The notes beneath the pieces are model-generated. The model was given only the letters and a program-made list of their open reading frames with translations, was not told the DNA's origin and did not search any database. The translations under genes and the position numbers were made by a program. Source: Acanthochlamys bracteata (Eukaryota > Streptophyta > Magnoliopsida > Pandanales > Velloziaceae). From it: 64,000 nucleotides of DNA. The DNA lies in assembly GCA_019914995.1 (NCBI GenBank), contig CM034135.1:6078501-6142500 (forward strand). Reading direction: 5' to 3'. Positions 35,843-46,195 of this stretch are shown here, in pieces (the first letter of the stretch is position 1; every line of letters begins with the position of its first letter).

Positions 35843-37577
35843 TCATCTCCTAGATTCTTCAACCCTTTGCTGCTGGTGCTGGTGATGGTTTACAAAGTAC
35901 TCGTGTGCGCGTTGGAGCCGTTTCTTGAACCTGGCGATATCAAGCTTCACGTTCTGCCCATCAAGGTAAACCTTCTTGGTGAACTCCCATCCCTTAGCGT
36001 TCACGCTGTCCGGGTCACTCAAAACAGGATCGCTGCTGGCGTACTCGGAATACAGAGAGCTCTCTCTAGGCAGAATCTTGTACGGAATATATTTCAAACC
36101 CATCTTCCTCGCAGGGGCTCCATAGTAAGCGTCGGCAGCCCAGTCAGTCCCGAGTGGAACGACCTGGATGAACACTTTGCCTGGCCTCATAAACATGAAA
36201 TGTGTCATGGCCGCCCCATGAACGCCAACCATGGCATCGCACGAGTTTAAAGCTTTGTAGATCTTCACCAGCTCCGTTGTTCTTCCCGGCCGGAGAACTT
36301 TGACACTGAAACCTACCTCTTCTGCGACTCGGACTACTTCTAACTCGTTCTCAATCGCCCGTGACCCGTTCCTTGCGAGGATCACCAACTTGGGGCCGTG
36401 TTCCTGCTTCTGCTCGTTGATGGTGACTTTATTAATCTCTTCTTTCTCAATCCACCGGACTCGAGGCTTGTAAGCTTCTTCGAGGAGCTCCCTGAAATCT
36501 ACAACAGTCTTGTTGTCTTCCATACGAGATGGGTCGACAGTGAGCTCGTCGTGGATACGGAGTCCGACAATGGCTTCGGGGAAGCAATGTGTTCTCTTGT
36601 CGTTGGAGAAATCGATCGGTGGGTAGTCGGAGAGTCGGGAGAGGACTTCGCCGTATTTGGTTATCCACCAGTCATGGTACTCGAGCAAGACGAACACAAC
36701 CCTCCTGTTGAACTTCTGGGCAGTGATGTAAAGCGGCAGTATTCCGTCGTTGAATTCGTGGTACAAGTTGCCCGTGTACCCGCCTGTGGATAAAACCACG
36801 GCCGGGACTTCATGTCTGACATCGCAGGCGCTATGGTTTTCACCTTGACTGCTGAAAGAACGAAGACGGAGTTCGTCGATGGTGGCCATAACGCTTGCTT
36901 CCCACTTCCTGGTGTAAGGTTTGATTTTCTCCTCGACCTCGACGGTGGAGTTTGAATTAGTTGAAGGTAAGCGGAGGAGAATGGAGTTTGAAGATGGGTG
37001 AGTTCGAATATCTCCTCTCATATAGCAAACATCCGTCCGGAAGGAGCTTCGGTCGCAGCAGATGGTGTTGTTTCCCGTTGCAGAGCAATCGGTTGCTCCG
37101 GCGCTGCTTATCTGTAGTAGCTCTGCTTTCTCCTCTGCTCCGATTGAGTCTGTCAGACACATGTAAAAAAAAAAAAAAAAAATTGAATCAAACAAAGCAT
37201 GGAGATTGCAAACAAATTAACATCAGAAGTGTTGCTTGCAAGAGAGAGAGAGAGAGAGGGAGAGAGATAGAAAGAGAGAGCTTACAAAGGAAAGGAAAAG
37301 GGCCGAAGGTAAGACTTGGAGCAAAGACAAGGCTGCAGCAGATGAAAAAGAAGAGAATAAAGAGGCGTAGCAAGGTGGGCTTGGCCGTTTTCTTGTTGTT
37401 ATTATTAGAGCAGAGGTCGACATAGTAGGACGGGAGATGATCGGCGGAGTGTTCGGATGAGGAGAAGCCCAACAGCTTCTTCAGCTGTTGCTCCGCCTCC
37501 CCTTTCCGCAGCTGCTGCAGATCCGCCCGGTGGTGGTGGTGCACCATGTCAGGAACAATATCTTTCATCACTCTCAT
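35843..37577 (-). CDS. GT61-family glycosyltransferase (xylan/EGF-OGT-like)
   Basis: Two minus-strand exons, 37577-37286 and 37149-35843, join (phase 1, GT..AG, 136-bp intron) to 532 codons plus stop. This is a type II membrane protein: a cytosolic tail of about 68 residues with four consecutive His at 13-16, one membrane helix at about 69-91 (LLRLFILFFFICCSLVF), a stem with N-glycosylation sites, and a lumenal DUF563/GT61 domain. Diagnostic motifs are VLSTGGYTGNLYHEFNDGI, KLVILARNGSR and SCDAMVGVHGAAMTHFMFM followed by VFIQVVPLG. Plant GT61 enzymes add xylose or arabinose side chains to xylan and mucilage, or xylose to N-glycans, in the Golgi. The sequence does not decide which acceptor this one uses; the closest remembered types are the XAT/MUCI21-like members. 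The C-terminus is rich in His and Gln (HHQHQQQ). Confidence 0.92.
37229..37282 (+). repeat. (AG)n tract inside the GT61 intron
   Basis: An impure AG microsatellite; on the coding strand it is (CT)n. It starts 3 bases inside the intron's 5' border, a region where length changes could affect splicing. A poly-A run (poly-T on the coding strand) at 37165-37183 serves as the polypyrimidine tract of the same 136-bp intron. Confidence 0.75.
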
Positions 37578-40562
37578 CAGCTATCTGTTTCGCTCCTCTG
37601 CTCTGTTTTTAATTAATGCTTTGCTTTTCCTTGCCTGCTTGGATTAGAGTTTTCTTGAACTTTGAAATAGTTAAACAAATAAAGAAAGCCAAATGGAAAT
37701 ATGAATCAAGACGTCTCTAGCAGGAGACGAGTAAAGAGAGAGCTTTCGGCTTTTAAATGCGTAACGGGTGTCGTTCCCAATACAAAACCGCGTTTATTTC
37801 TATCTGAATTGGAAATTTGTTAATATTATTTCGAAAGAAAGGCATGAACTGAAAAGATGACAAGGCTGGCTTGGCTGGCTTTGGTGGACTTGTGAATTGA
37901 AATGGTCACAGCTGAACAGAAGTAATAAACAGAATCGTTTCGCTCTATATTTTTACTCTATTTTTATTATTTTGTTATTTATGTTTTACTTTTTATAATA
38001 TTTATCCAAAAAGAATAATACAGTAATATTATAAAATTTTATATATGCTAATTATTTTCTTAAACTAGAAGAAAATTAGTTTTTAAAAGTTTTAAATAAT
38101 ACTTTATTTTAAAAATATTTTATTTTAAATAATTCTAAACTACTCCGTAATAACCGACCAATATTCTACATGATCAATGATGATGTTTCTGTGTTGGTTC
38201 ACTTCCCTTCCATGTGCAAAGCTGGAATGGGTTGTGTAGGAATCAGAATAGGAATCATGGTTAATGTTAGGAAAACGGACGAACTGCGGCGTTAGGTCCG
38301 TTTCTGCAATCAAAAACTAGACTTGCCAAATCCATTTTGGGTGATATGAAAGAAAAATACTTAGTAAAATAAAAATATTATATTTTTTGAAGTAAGATAT
38401 TATACCATATTATATTTAGATAAAAAGTATCTATTGTTAAATAAGTTGATAACAGTATTTATATGAAAATATATTTATAGTTAAAAAATAAAAGTAACTA
38501 AAATATTTTTACATATGATTAATGAATACATGTTAGACTAATGGATTCTTTTCTATATATTTATAGTTATTTTTAGTTTTACATATATTTTAAATATAGT
38601 TAACTTTTAAATATTTCTTAATAAATTTTATGAAAGCGTATTTCGTTAAAAAATATTAGAACAAAATAATTATCTTTCATGACCATGTTGCTTATAAGCA
38701 GCAGATTTATTTCGATAAAAAAATAAAATATTAGTTAATACTATTTAGACTATAAGCTGTAAACTAGGGTTGTTTGATAACTTTTGTCATTTCATTTCAC
38801 TATTTTATTTTAAGTTTTTATTTTTAATAAATTGTACATCATAAATTTTATATATATAATTTTTATTAATTTCCAAATAAATAAACTAAATACGTTTTTC
38901 AAATATTTTCAAAATAATTTTTAAGAATTATTAAACACTCTTAACTAACCTCTTAAACACCCAACTTTACTGTCGTTTGGCAACTCCAAATAACTGTACC
39001 TCAAATATCCCAAAAGAAGCAGTTGAAGTTGGGGTGAAGCTAGCTTCGTCCTGAAATGAACGTAGAGGGATATACTGTCGTCTATTTTGTTTCAGTTGCT
39101 GCAAACAAATTAGAATAACTATTTTGATTATTAAATATATCAAAATTAATGTTCTGCTGCATACTCTGACAAAAATTATCAACTCCAAAAATATTACTTT
39201 CTTAGCTAATTAGTTATTCGTAAATTGACCATTATGGTCATTGTATGTTAATGAGGGAAACTATCCGATATTAGTATTTTTGTAAGATTTTGATAGTTGA
39301 ATAATGACATGAAAGGGCACCTGTAGCATGTTACATGCATGCTTTCCAAAAAATTTTAACTGGTATTCTTAAAAAGGCGTGGCGTTGGAACTCCTAGCGT
39401 GAGGTTGAAAATATGGGAACAAGTGGGTTTATTTTGTTAATTTCGATATCTAACTCGTCGTGCATGTTGGCAATAGTTTAAACTTTTAATTACGGGAGCC
39501 AGAATATAGAAATAGAGAGCCGTTGATTTGTCTTGTATGGTGTGAACCAAACCAATAAAGCCAGCAACATGTCTGTAATTTGCAGCAGCAACTTTGCGTG
39601 GGTTCGCCGGTGTAGATTTGTTTCTTTGTTTAATTTTTATCGACTTTTGGAGAGGTCTTGCAATTCCAGCCTTTGTCCTACGTTCGCGTTGTCGAGGTGG
39701 TTAACCAATTGATCTTAAGGTTTTATTTATCCTACCCGCAAAACGGTGTCAATCGAATTGTAGGCAATCGCCTCCGAAATACAGCGACGCGTTTGCTATC
39801 CGGCACAAACATAAGAGAAAAGACGGCCCACAGATTGCTGAAAAACTTTCTGAATAATACTTTAAAAATGTATGAATAAATTGTCTTGAATAAAAATATG
39901 CATATTGTTTTCAAAAATTCAAAAATTATAAAAACTTTTTGTAATATATATATATATATATATATTTTTTTTTTTTAAGCTTGTCTTTTTTCTAGCTAGC
40001 TATTTCAAACATTGGCTAATGTCAACTTTAGATGGCTACTTATTGTCATGCTACTCTTGACTTCTTAGTAGATATCATTTTCATCCATATTTAAAGTAGG
40101 ATCACCTTCGTGATTCACTCACACGTAACAAAATAATTATATAATTATATTGAAAATCATCAAATGTTTTCCCAATTTTCAAAATTATTAGAAAATAAAA
40201 ACCAATCCGAACAGATCTTTGGTTAGCGCAAGCACGAATGAAGATATCTCTTGGACTTGAACCTCCACTTTGAAAGCACAACAATGTTCACCAGAAAAGA
40301 GTGACAGGTGTCCTCTGTTTGGCATGGCTTTTTAGAGTAGCTTTGAGCTTAATTTTAATAAAGTTATAAATAATATATATTTTTTCTTCAAAAATTTAAA
40401 AATATTAATTAAATATATGTATTAAAATAATAATATATAAGATTACTTATGGAGCCAAATAAAATATTCTGAAAATTTCTTTTTGTTAGAAATTCTACTT
40501 TTGAACTATCAAAGCTAGCTTTGAATTATCAATCTAACTGGTCGTACTTTATACACATGCGA
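37578..40562. other. AT-rich intergenic region upstream of the GT61 gene
   Basis: 3 kb with no supported gene. The first few hundred bases should hold the GT61 promoter and leader; no distinct TATA box was fixed. Long A/T runs, a (TA)n tract at about 39946-39964 and chance frames fill the rest. Confidence 0.4.
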
Positions 40563-41082
40563 CTCAGAAGCAGTGTTTTAAAGTCCAACCCGGACCGATC
40601 GGGTCGACTCGAAACTCGGCGATCCAGTACCGATTTTGGATTGGGCAAATAGCAGAACCTAATATATAATAAATCTAATAAGAACCGGGTCAACCCGTCC
40701 GATCTCCGGATCAAATCGGTGATCCGGTTGAACAGGTCAACCCGGTGTTATTATAAAAAAATAAAATAAAACACTGGTTCGCTACTTTGTGCTGAGCTCG
40801 ATTAGAACGAACCATTTTCATTTTTCATTTCCTGGCTCAGCTCCGACGCGCTGTTCTTTCTCGTCGATCTCCAGCACTGTCTTCTCTCCGGCACCATTAT
40901 TTTCCTTCTTGTCAGTTATCATTACTGCTCTACCAAGAAATCTTCCTCTTCCTCTTCATAGACGAATCAATGTATTTTCTGTTCTTCATAGCCGATCGGA
41001 GTTTCTGTCGGCGATTTTTTTTGCTATTCTTCTTCGGCCATCTTGTTGCTGTTTCTCAGTGCTCTAGTTTCTTTCCTCCAAT

Positions 41083-41250
41083 ATGAATTTTGCTCCGGCA
41101 GAACCTTCCAATCCCGAGACAAATTCTGCTTCAGCTCTAGCAGTGCCTCTAATTTCACAAAATCAAAGTATTGCAAGGGGTAAAACCGATCCTGCTTGGA
41201 GCCTGGTTTTGAATCATCTATTTTGTTGGAGGGGTTGGAGTGCTTTCTAG
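41083..41250 (+). pseudogene. N-terminal remnant of a BED-finger hAT transposase
   Basis: An ATG opens a 55-codon frame, MNFAPAEPSNPETNSAS…, in which residues 30-39 read IARGKTDPAW. The string GKTDPAW directly before a BED zinc finger is characteristic of the large plant hAT transposase family. After it the sequence leaves the family (SLVLNHLFCWRG…) and stops at 41250, so the zinc finger and catalytic parts are absent. This fits an internal deletion derivative whose missing part has been replaced by other DNA. Confidence 0.6.
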
Positions 41251-42261
41251 GACTGCTTACTATTTTTGCATTATGCAGGATGTGCAAGCTTTGGGTCTGC
41301 TTGATGTTTTTGTATTATGCAGAATATGCATGCTTTAGGACTGCTTGCTGTTGTAGACTTGTAATGTCTGCTTGCTTTCTGTGATTATAATTACTACTGT
41401 AGCAGATCATTGGAGGTTTCAGATTACGGCAATTGCAGGTAAGGCTTTTGATCTTCTTGAAAACTTGGACAATAGTTTCAAAGACATTGTGAATTAAATT
41501 CAGTCTGTGTTAAATCTTCTTGCTTATGATGTTCCTTATAATGTAGAATATGTGATTTATTTTGGATAGTTTTAATTTTCAAAGATGGGAGTGCTTGCTT
41601 TCTGTATGACTTGGAGTGTTAATTCTGTGTGCTTATGTAGTTGCTATTGCTGCCAGTATTTTACAATTTGTAATTTGCTTGCTTGGCATTGTCATTTGTA
41701 ATTTGCTTGATGTTGTAGTTGTACTTGTAGTTGCTTGCTTGTTGCCGTGTGCTTATTTTGCCTGCTTGTTGCTTTTTGTTGTAAATTCGGTCAATGTAAA
41801 TCAATTAGGAGTTGCTCTTGTAGTTGTTTGCTTGCTGCTTATTTTTGGGAGTATTTTAGAATGGTATTCAATCATGTGTCTATTGACTCTATTCTGGTCA
41901 GGTATGCTGTTTGGTTCATTGCTGAGCATTGTCATCCATGCTGGAATCAGGTTGTTTGGTTCATTGCTGGAATCAGGTAGTACCATAGTATATGTTGTTT
42001 CCTTTGTTATTTTCTTGTCTTATTTATCTGGTTGCTAAAGTAATCTTCTGCAGTTTTATCATAAAACTGACAAACTGTTGATCTTCTGTAATCATCACCG
42101 TAGCTGCAACTATCGAAGCTGAATACATGCTGCAAGTATTTCTTAGGGAAACAGATAATATTCTAAGTGCTGTTAATTTTGTGTGTTCTCTGTGGACTTT
42201 GTCTGGTTTGCATAAAGTAGTCTAGACCTTTAGCTTTTTTTCTGCCATCTTTCATATTTAT

Positions 42262-42396
42262 CTTGTTGGTGTAAACAAGGATAGCTATTTAATATTGGAT
42301 ACTCTTCCATCTGAATATGACTCAAAAGTGAAGGCTATAGAAGTAGATGAGAAGCCAACAGAGGATTACAATGACATTGGTGGTCTTGAGAAGCAG
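42262..42396 (+). pseudogene. Captured exon fragment of 26S proteasome ATPase subunit RPT5
   Basis: Forty-five uninterrupted codons read [20 protein letters not shown], then [20 protein letters not shown] and GLEKQ. This is the linker before the AAA+ domain of RPT5 (26S proteasome regulatory subunit 6A) and differs from the remembered plant sequence at only a few conservative positions. It ends exactly at a splice donor (CAG|GTAACT), and following intron-like sequence is kept. The upstream edge falls inside the exon, since the bases before 42259 no longer match. The Walker A and B motifs and the rest of the ATPase are absent. It lies wholly between the inverted ends of the hAT element, in the same strand sense as the transposase remnant. 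It is a captured fragment, not a working gene. Confidence 0.85.
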
Positions 42397-42976
42397 GTAA
42401 CTTTGCATTGCATTAGTTAAGTTAATATAGATCAGTGCTTCATAAGCATAAACATTTTCCTAGATATTTTATAATTATGAGAATGCATTTGCTGTATGTT
42501 TTGTTGACTGTCTTTGTATGCATCTGCTGAGAATAATGCTATCTGTGTTTGACTAGTATGTCTTGAATTTTTGTAGTCTCTTTTTATAGCAAGCTTCACT
42601 TGCTGATATGTATGGGAGAAATATGCAACTTCAGTAGCTTAGAAGCATGCATATGAAGACTTTGCAAGTTCAGCAGGTAGTTGAAGGAACTTCAAATGCA
42701 AGGAACTTCATTTGTAATTTATAACATAGCATATACTTCATGTGTAAATATATTCAATATTTGAACTTTATAAAATTTTGAATTTCATCTGTAATAGAGT
42801 AGAAAATATGTAAGACATATATACTATCTAATTTTTTATATATCAATATTTATTTTTATAAACCCGATTTGACCTAGTGGGTTAACCCAGTGACCCGCTG
42901 GTTTAACAGTGACTCGGTGACCCGGTAATTTTTCCGGGTCAATGATCGGGTTGGGTTTCAAAACACTGCTCAGAAG

Positions 42977-43199
42977 TTCTACTAAGCCACTTTACATCGT
43001 ATATTAACAGCCTCTGATTTGGACCGTGTTTAATTTTGAGTGTTGAAATAATTTTATAATTGAGAATGAATTGATGATAGTTGATAATTATTGAATTTGC
43101 ATCATAAGAATATGTATTACATAATAATAGGTTAGAAATCTAGTGTTATAGTAGGACTCTAATATAAATAGTCTCTAATATCATTATGATATTATAGTA
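42977..43199. other. Spacer between the hAT element and the Copia fragment
   Basis: AT-rich, with no gene. Phrases such as 'gaatttgcatcataa' resemble sequence at 56710-56730 and may be old LTR material of the Copia fragment that follows. Confidence 0.3.
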
Positions 43200-44650
43200 A
43201 AACTATAACACCCATTTTCAAACTTATAGTGGGTCAAACAAAATGACTTTGTCCATCAATAAAACCTCAATATGAGCTGTGATTTTGTAAATACTTTTGC
43301 TAGCAAATCAGTAGAACTCACATGTGATAAATAATTACTACCTCTTAGAAAATGTTATGGATAAAATAAAAATCGATTTCAATATGCTTAATCTGCTCAT
43401 GAAAACTAAATAATGTATAACATTTCGGTTGTTACTGTGAAGAGTAGATGCTGCAAATATAATATATATATTAAATAGTACTCCATGTATATGAATGATC
43501 TCCCTATTAGTGATAGCTATAATTCTGTACTCATGCTCTATAAAAGAGTGTACAATAACTGTTTGTTTCTTACATCATTAAGAGATCAGCAAATCATTGA
43601 GAAATAAAAATCATATCACAAATCAACTAGTGGTCATATTACCTTTCCAATCTATATCCGAAAAGGTTTGACGCTCTAAGATACATATAGAAACTATAAA
43701 AAAGTGAGACAATATTAGTATCAATGATATTTGAGAATTGTAAACAAACCACCATTACGTGATAATCAAGATACAAAAGCTAACCGACTAACACCAACTG
43801 ACAATATGAGAAATATCGAATCAATAGCTTGGAGATGTACACAAATTGAGTCATCTATACTGAATATGATCTTTAAGAGGCTAACCATTTATGTGACAAA
43901 GCTGCATATGAAGCTCTAATAAAGTGTCAACTATCCGATATGTCTAAAGATAATAGTATCCGAAGATATTTCTATTGATAATAAAAAATTTCTATTTTCT
44001 TAGACTGTGTAATCTACAGTTTGAGAAAATAGTATAGGGAACCAGAAGGTCTTACGTTTGAAACTGCTAAAAAAATTACCTCTAAGTCACTTCGATCTCT
44101 ATCCACATATAATAATAAAAATACCTATTCACGCGCGACGACAGCAAATAAAATATGATTTTGAAAATTCTATTGAAATTCTATCTCAGTACGACCCATT
44201 GAAGACACTTGAACAAGCCTGGCGAGCTTTTTGACTTCATAGCTAGTGCGATGAAGACGATACATATATCGTGACATAGTAGAGAGATCTTGAGGTGGTT
44301 GAATACAAGCAACCTCTGATAAGATAAATTGAAGAAACGCCATTTTCATCTCCATCTAATAGAGATGCCACCAACGCACGACAAATGGCTGCTAATAACT
44401 TACAAATTATGGTAATCTAAACTATAGGAGTACATGTCTCGTCATATCAATCATATACTTTTGAATAAAATCTCAAGCAATAACGAGTCATGTCGATACT
44501 TCACTTATTTGCAACTAACATATTGAAGTCACTAATAGGACTATACATAAGTACATATCTATCGAAAATTGTGAAACTCCCTCATATAGCTTTCGCTCGC
44601 TTAAAATATTGAATTGTCTATCTATTGATAAGAACTATACTTATAAATAG
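43200..44650 (-). mobile_element. Decayed Ty1/Copia retrotransposon fragment (reverse transcriptase and RNase H)
   Basis: A fossil on the minus strand. The reverse-transcriptase signature region is recognisable near 44355-44170 (AFLQFILSEVACIQPPQDLS, matching the family's 'KNAFLHGDL.EEVYM.PP' pattern). The RNase H-like end follows near 43660-43230. Gag, protease and integrase were not recognised, and no pair of LTRs was found. It is broken many times over and much older than the neighbouring Gypsy element. Confidence 0.7.
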
Positions 44651-45475
44651 TATAAATAACAGTAAGAAATGAGTGAAACTATAACAAGAGACTAATATAG
44701 TAAAACCAATCTTATATGATGGACTTAAACAATATGATTGTAAAGTGATTAGGAGGTCGATGGGATCGTTAAGACCGGTGAGTAAATGGTGGTGGATGTA
44801 AGGATGCGATAGAAGATGATTGAATGAGAGTAGCTAAAGATGATGAAATAGATGTAGGAAAAAAAATGTGGAAAGTCTTTGTGAATCAATCAATATCGAA
44901 GTTATTTTAGGAAAGCTTGTACCGATTGTGAGAAAAAATGGAGCAAAATCAATGAAAAAGTGAAAGAATGAATTTAGAACTTAAGTTATTTAAGAGTTAA
45001 GAAATAAACATTTAGAGCGATGTGGAGAAGTAAAGAGAGTCTTCAACAAAGGTGATATGACGCATCAAGTGATATAATAATAACATCTTTTATTCTAATA
45101 ACTAATACCAGAAAAGACACACTTGTCTTACCGAGTAGTCGGTGATTTGCACTCTGCCAAACAAAGGACAACAAATTAACGTATTAAAGGTTCAAATCAT
45201 ACTATAATTAGGAGTAGATGAAAATAAACTCTAATAAGATATCCTTTTAGATAAATAGGTGCTAGAGTGATATGGATAAAAATAATAAGGGTAAAAATTT
45301 TCTCTATCTAGAATGTCTTTAGAATAGAAGATAATAACAAAATAGCACAAGCAATATTAATAATTTGACAATGCTTGCGTCTCATTACCATATTCTATTC
45401 AGACATATAAAGACAGCACTACTAAAAATTAGTGATGTGAGATTGTAAATAGATCTTATCGTATCCATGAGTTAT
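44651..45475. other. Unassigned spacer up to the Gypsy element
   Basis: About 825 bp of AT-rich DNA without a supported gene. It may be further decayed Copia sequence, but no motif proves it. Confidence 0.3.
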
Positions 45476-45480
45476 TTGCT

Positions 45481-46195
45481 TGATGTAGATAAAACCAACT
45501 AAGAAAAACTCAGTGATTCTATTCTAGTCTATCCCGCAAGTGTATGGTTGTCGTCTACCATATAGCAGATAACGAATTTGTTCCACAGAGATTATTGTTA
45601 ACTCTAATCCAAGTTTTTAGTAACAAAAGTTGTGTTTGTGAAAGCAAATCAAAAGTGTACGAGGACTAAGAATGAAAAGTAACGTACGGATCGAGAAAAT
45701 AGGTATGCAAACAACTGGAGTTTTAGAATCCACCACTAATATCTCTAATTTAATCTTTAAATAAATATGATAATAGATTATGATAATTGTGAAGACTTTA
45801 TATCTAACACCTTGGTCCAGTTCTTAGATACGATTTCTAATTATGATTTTAACTTTGGTCCAGTATAAAATCACCTATCGCTAGTGATATTCTAACTCCT
45901 TGTTTAGAAATTACTAACAATGGATTAGGTTCTGCGAAATCATAGATCATGTAGTTAAATTCACTTTGGTCCAGTAAATATTAACTACAGTTATTAATCC
46001 TGTAATTCGTAAATTATGCTCCGATTGATCCTCGCAAACACAATTAATATAATAATTTAGATATCAAACTCAATGCTGATCATGCATGCAAATTTAATAT
46101 CTAAACATCCTTTCAAACAAGAATTAACAACTCACATAAAATCAACAATCCATACATCACATAATATTTAAGAAATAAATTAAATTTATTAGGGT
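45481..46195 (-). repeat. Left (3') LTR of the Gypsy element
   Basis: 715 bp starting TGATGTAGATAAAACC and matching 52466-53177 at about 96%. The match is shorter than the full right LTR. The adjoining 46196-46702 has no counterpart in the right LTR and is treated as internal noncoding sequence. Confidence 0.85.

Larger units (their letters stand above)
40571..42968 (+). mobile_element. Non-autonomous hAT element with captured host exon (Pack-hAT)
   Basis: A 2398-bp element with an exact 8-bp target duplication, CTCAGAAG, at 40563-40570 and 42969-42976. The left terminus CAGTGTTTTAAAGTCCAACC and the reversed right terminus CAGTGTTTTGAAACCCAACC form an inverted repeat that runs on into GC-rich 'gggtc/gaccc' subterminal motifs at both ends. 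CAGTG termini with 8-bp duplications define the hAT superfamily. Inside are a promoter- and leader-like CT-rich region (40790-41080), the first codons of a BED-type transposase (41083-41250), a roughly 45-bp tandem repeat (41251-41345), low-complexity T/G-rich DNA, and a fragment of a host proteasome gene (42262-42396). The transposase is mostly missing, so the element cannot move on its own. Confidence 0.88.

Noticed and set aside
36398-36793. 131-codon plus-strand open frame
   Set aside because: It is antisense to the conserved coding region of the GT61 gene and has no family features; a shadow frame.
36961-37425. 154-codon plus-strand frame rich in Arg and Lys
   Set aside because: It reads across the reverse of GT61 exon 2, its intron's AG repeat and exon 1; composition follows the microsatellite.
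41616-42038. 140-codon hydrophobic frame inside the hAT capture element
   Set aside because: Comes from T/G-rich repeated words (ttgcttgctt, gttgtagttg). The Leu/Val/Cys-rich product looks like a membrane protein only by composition.
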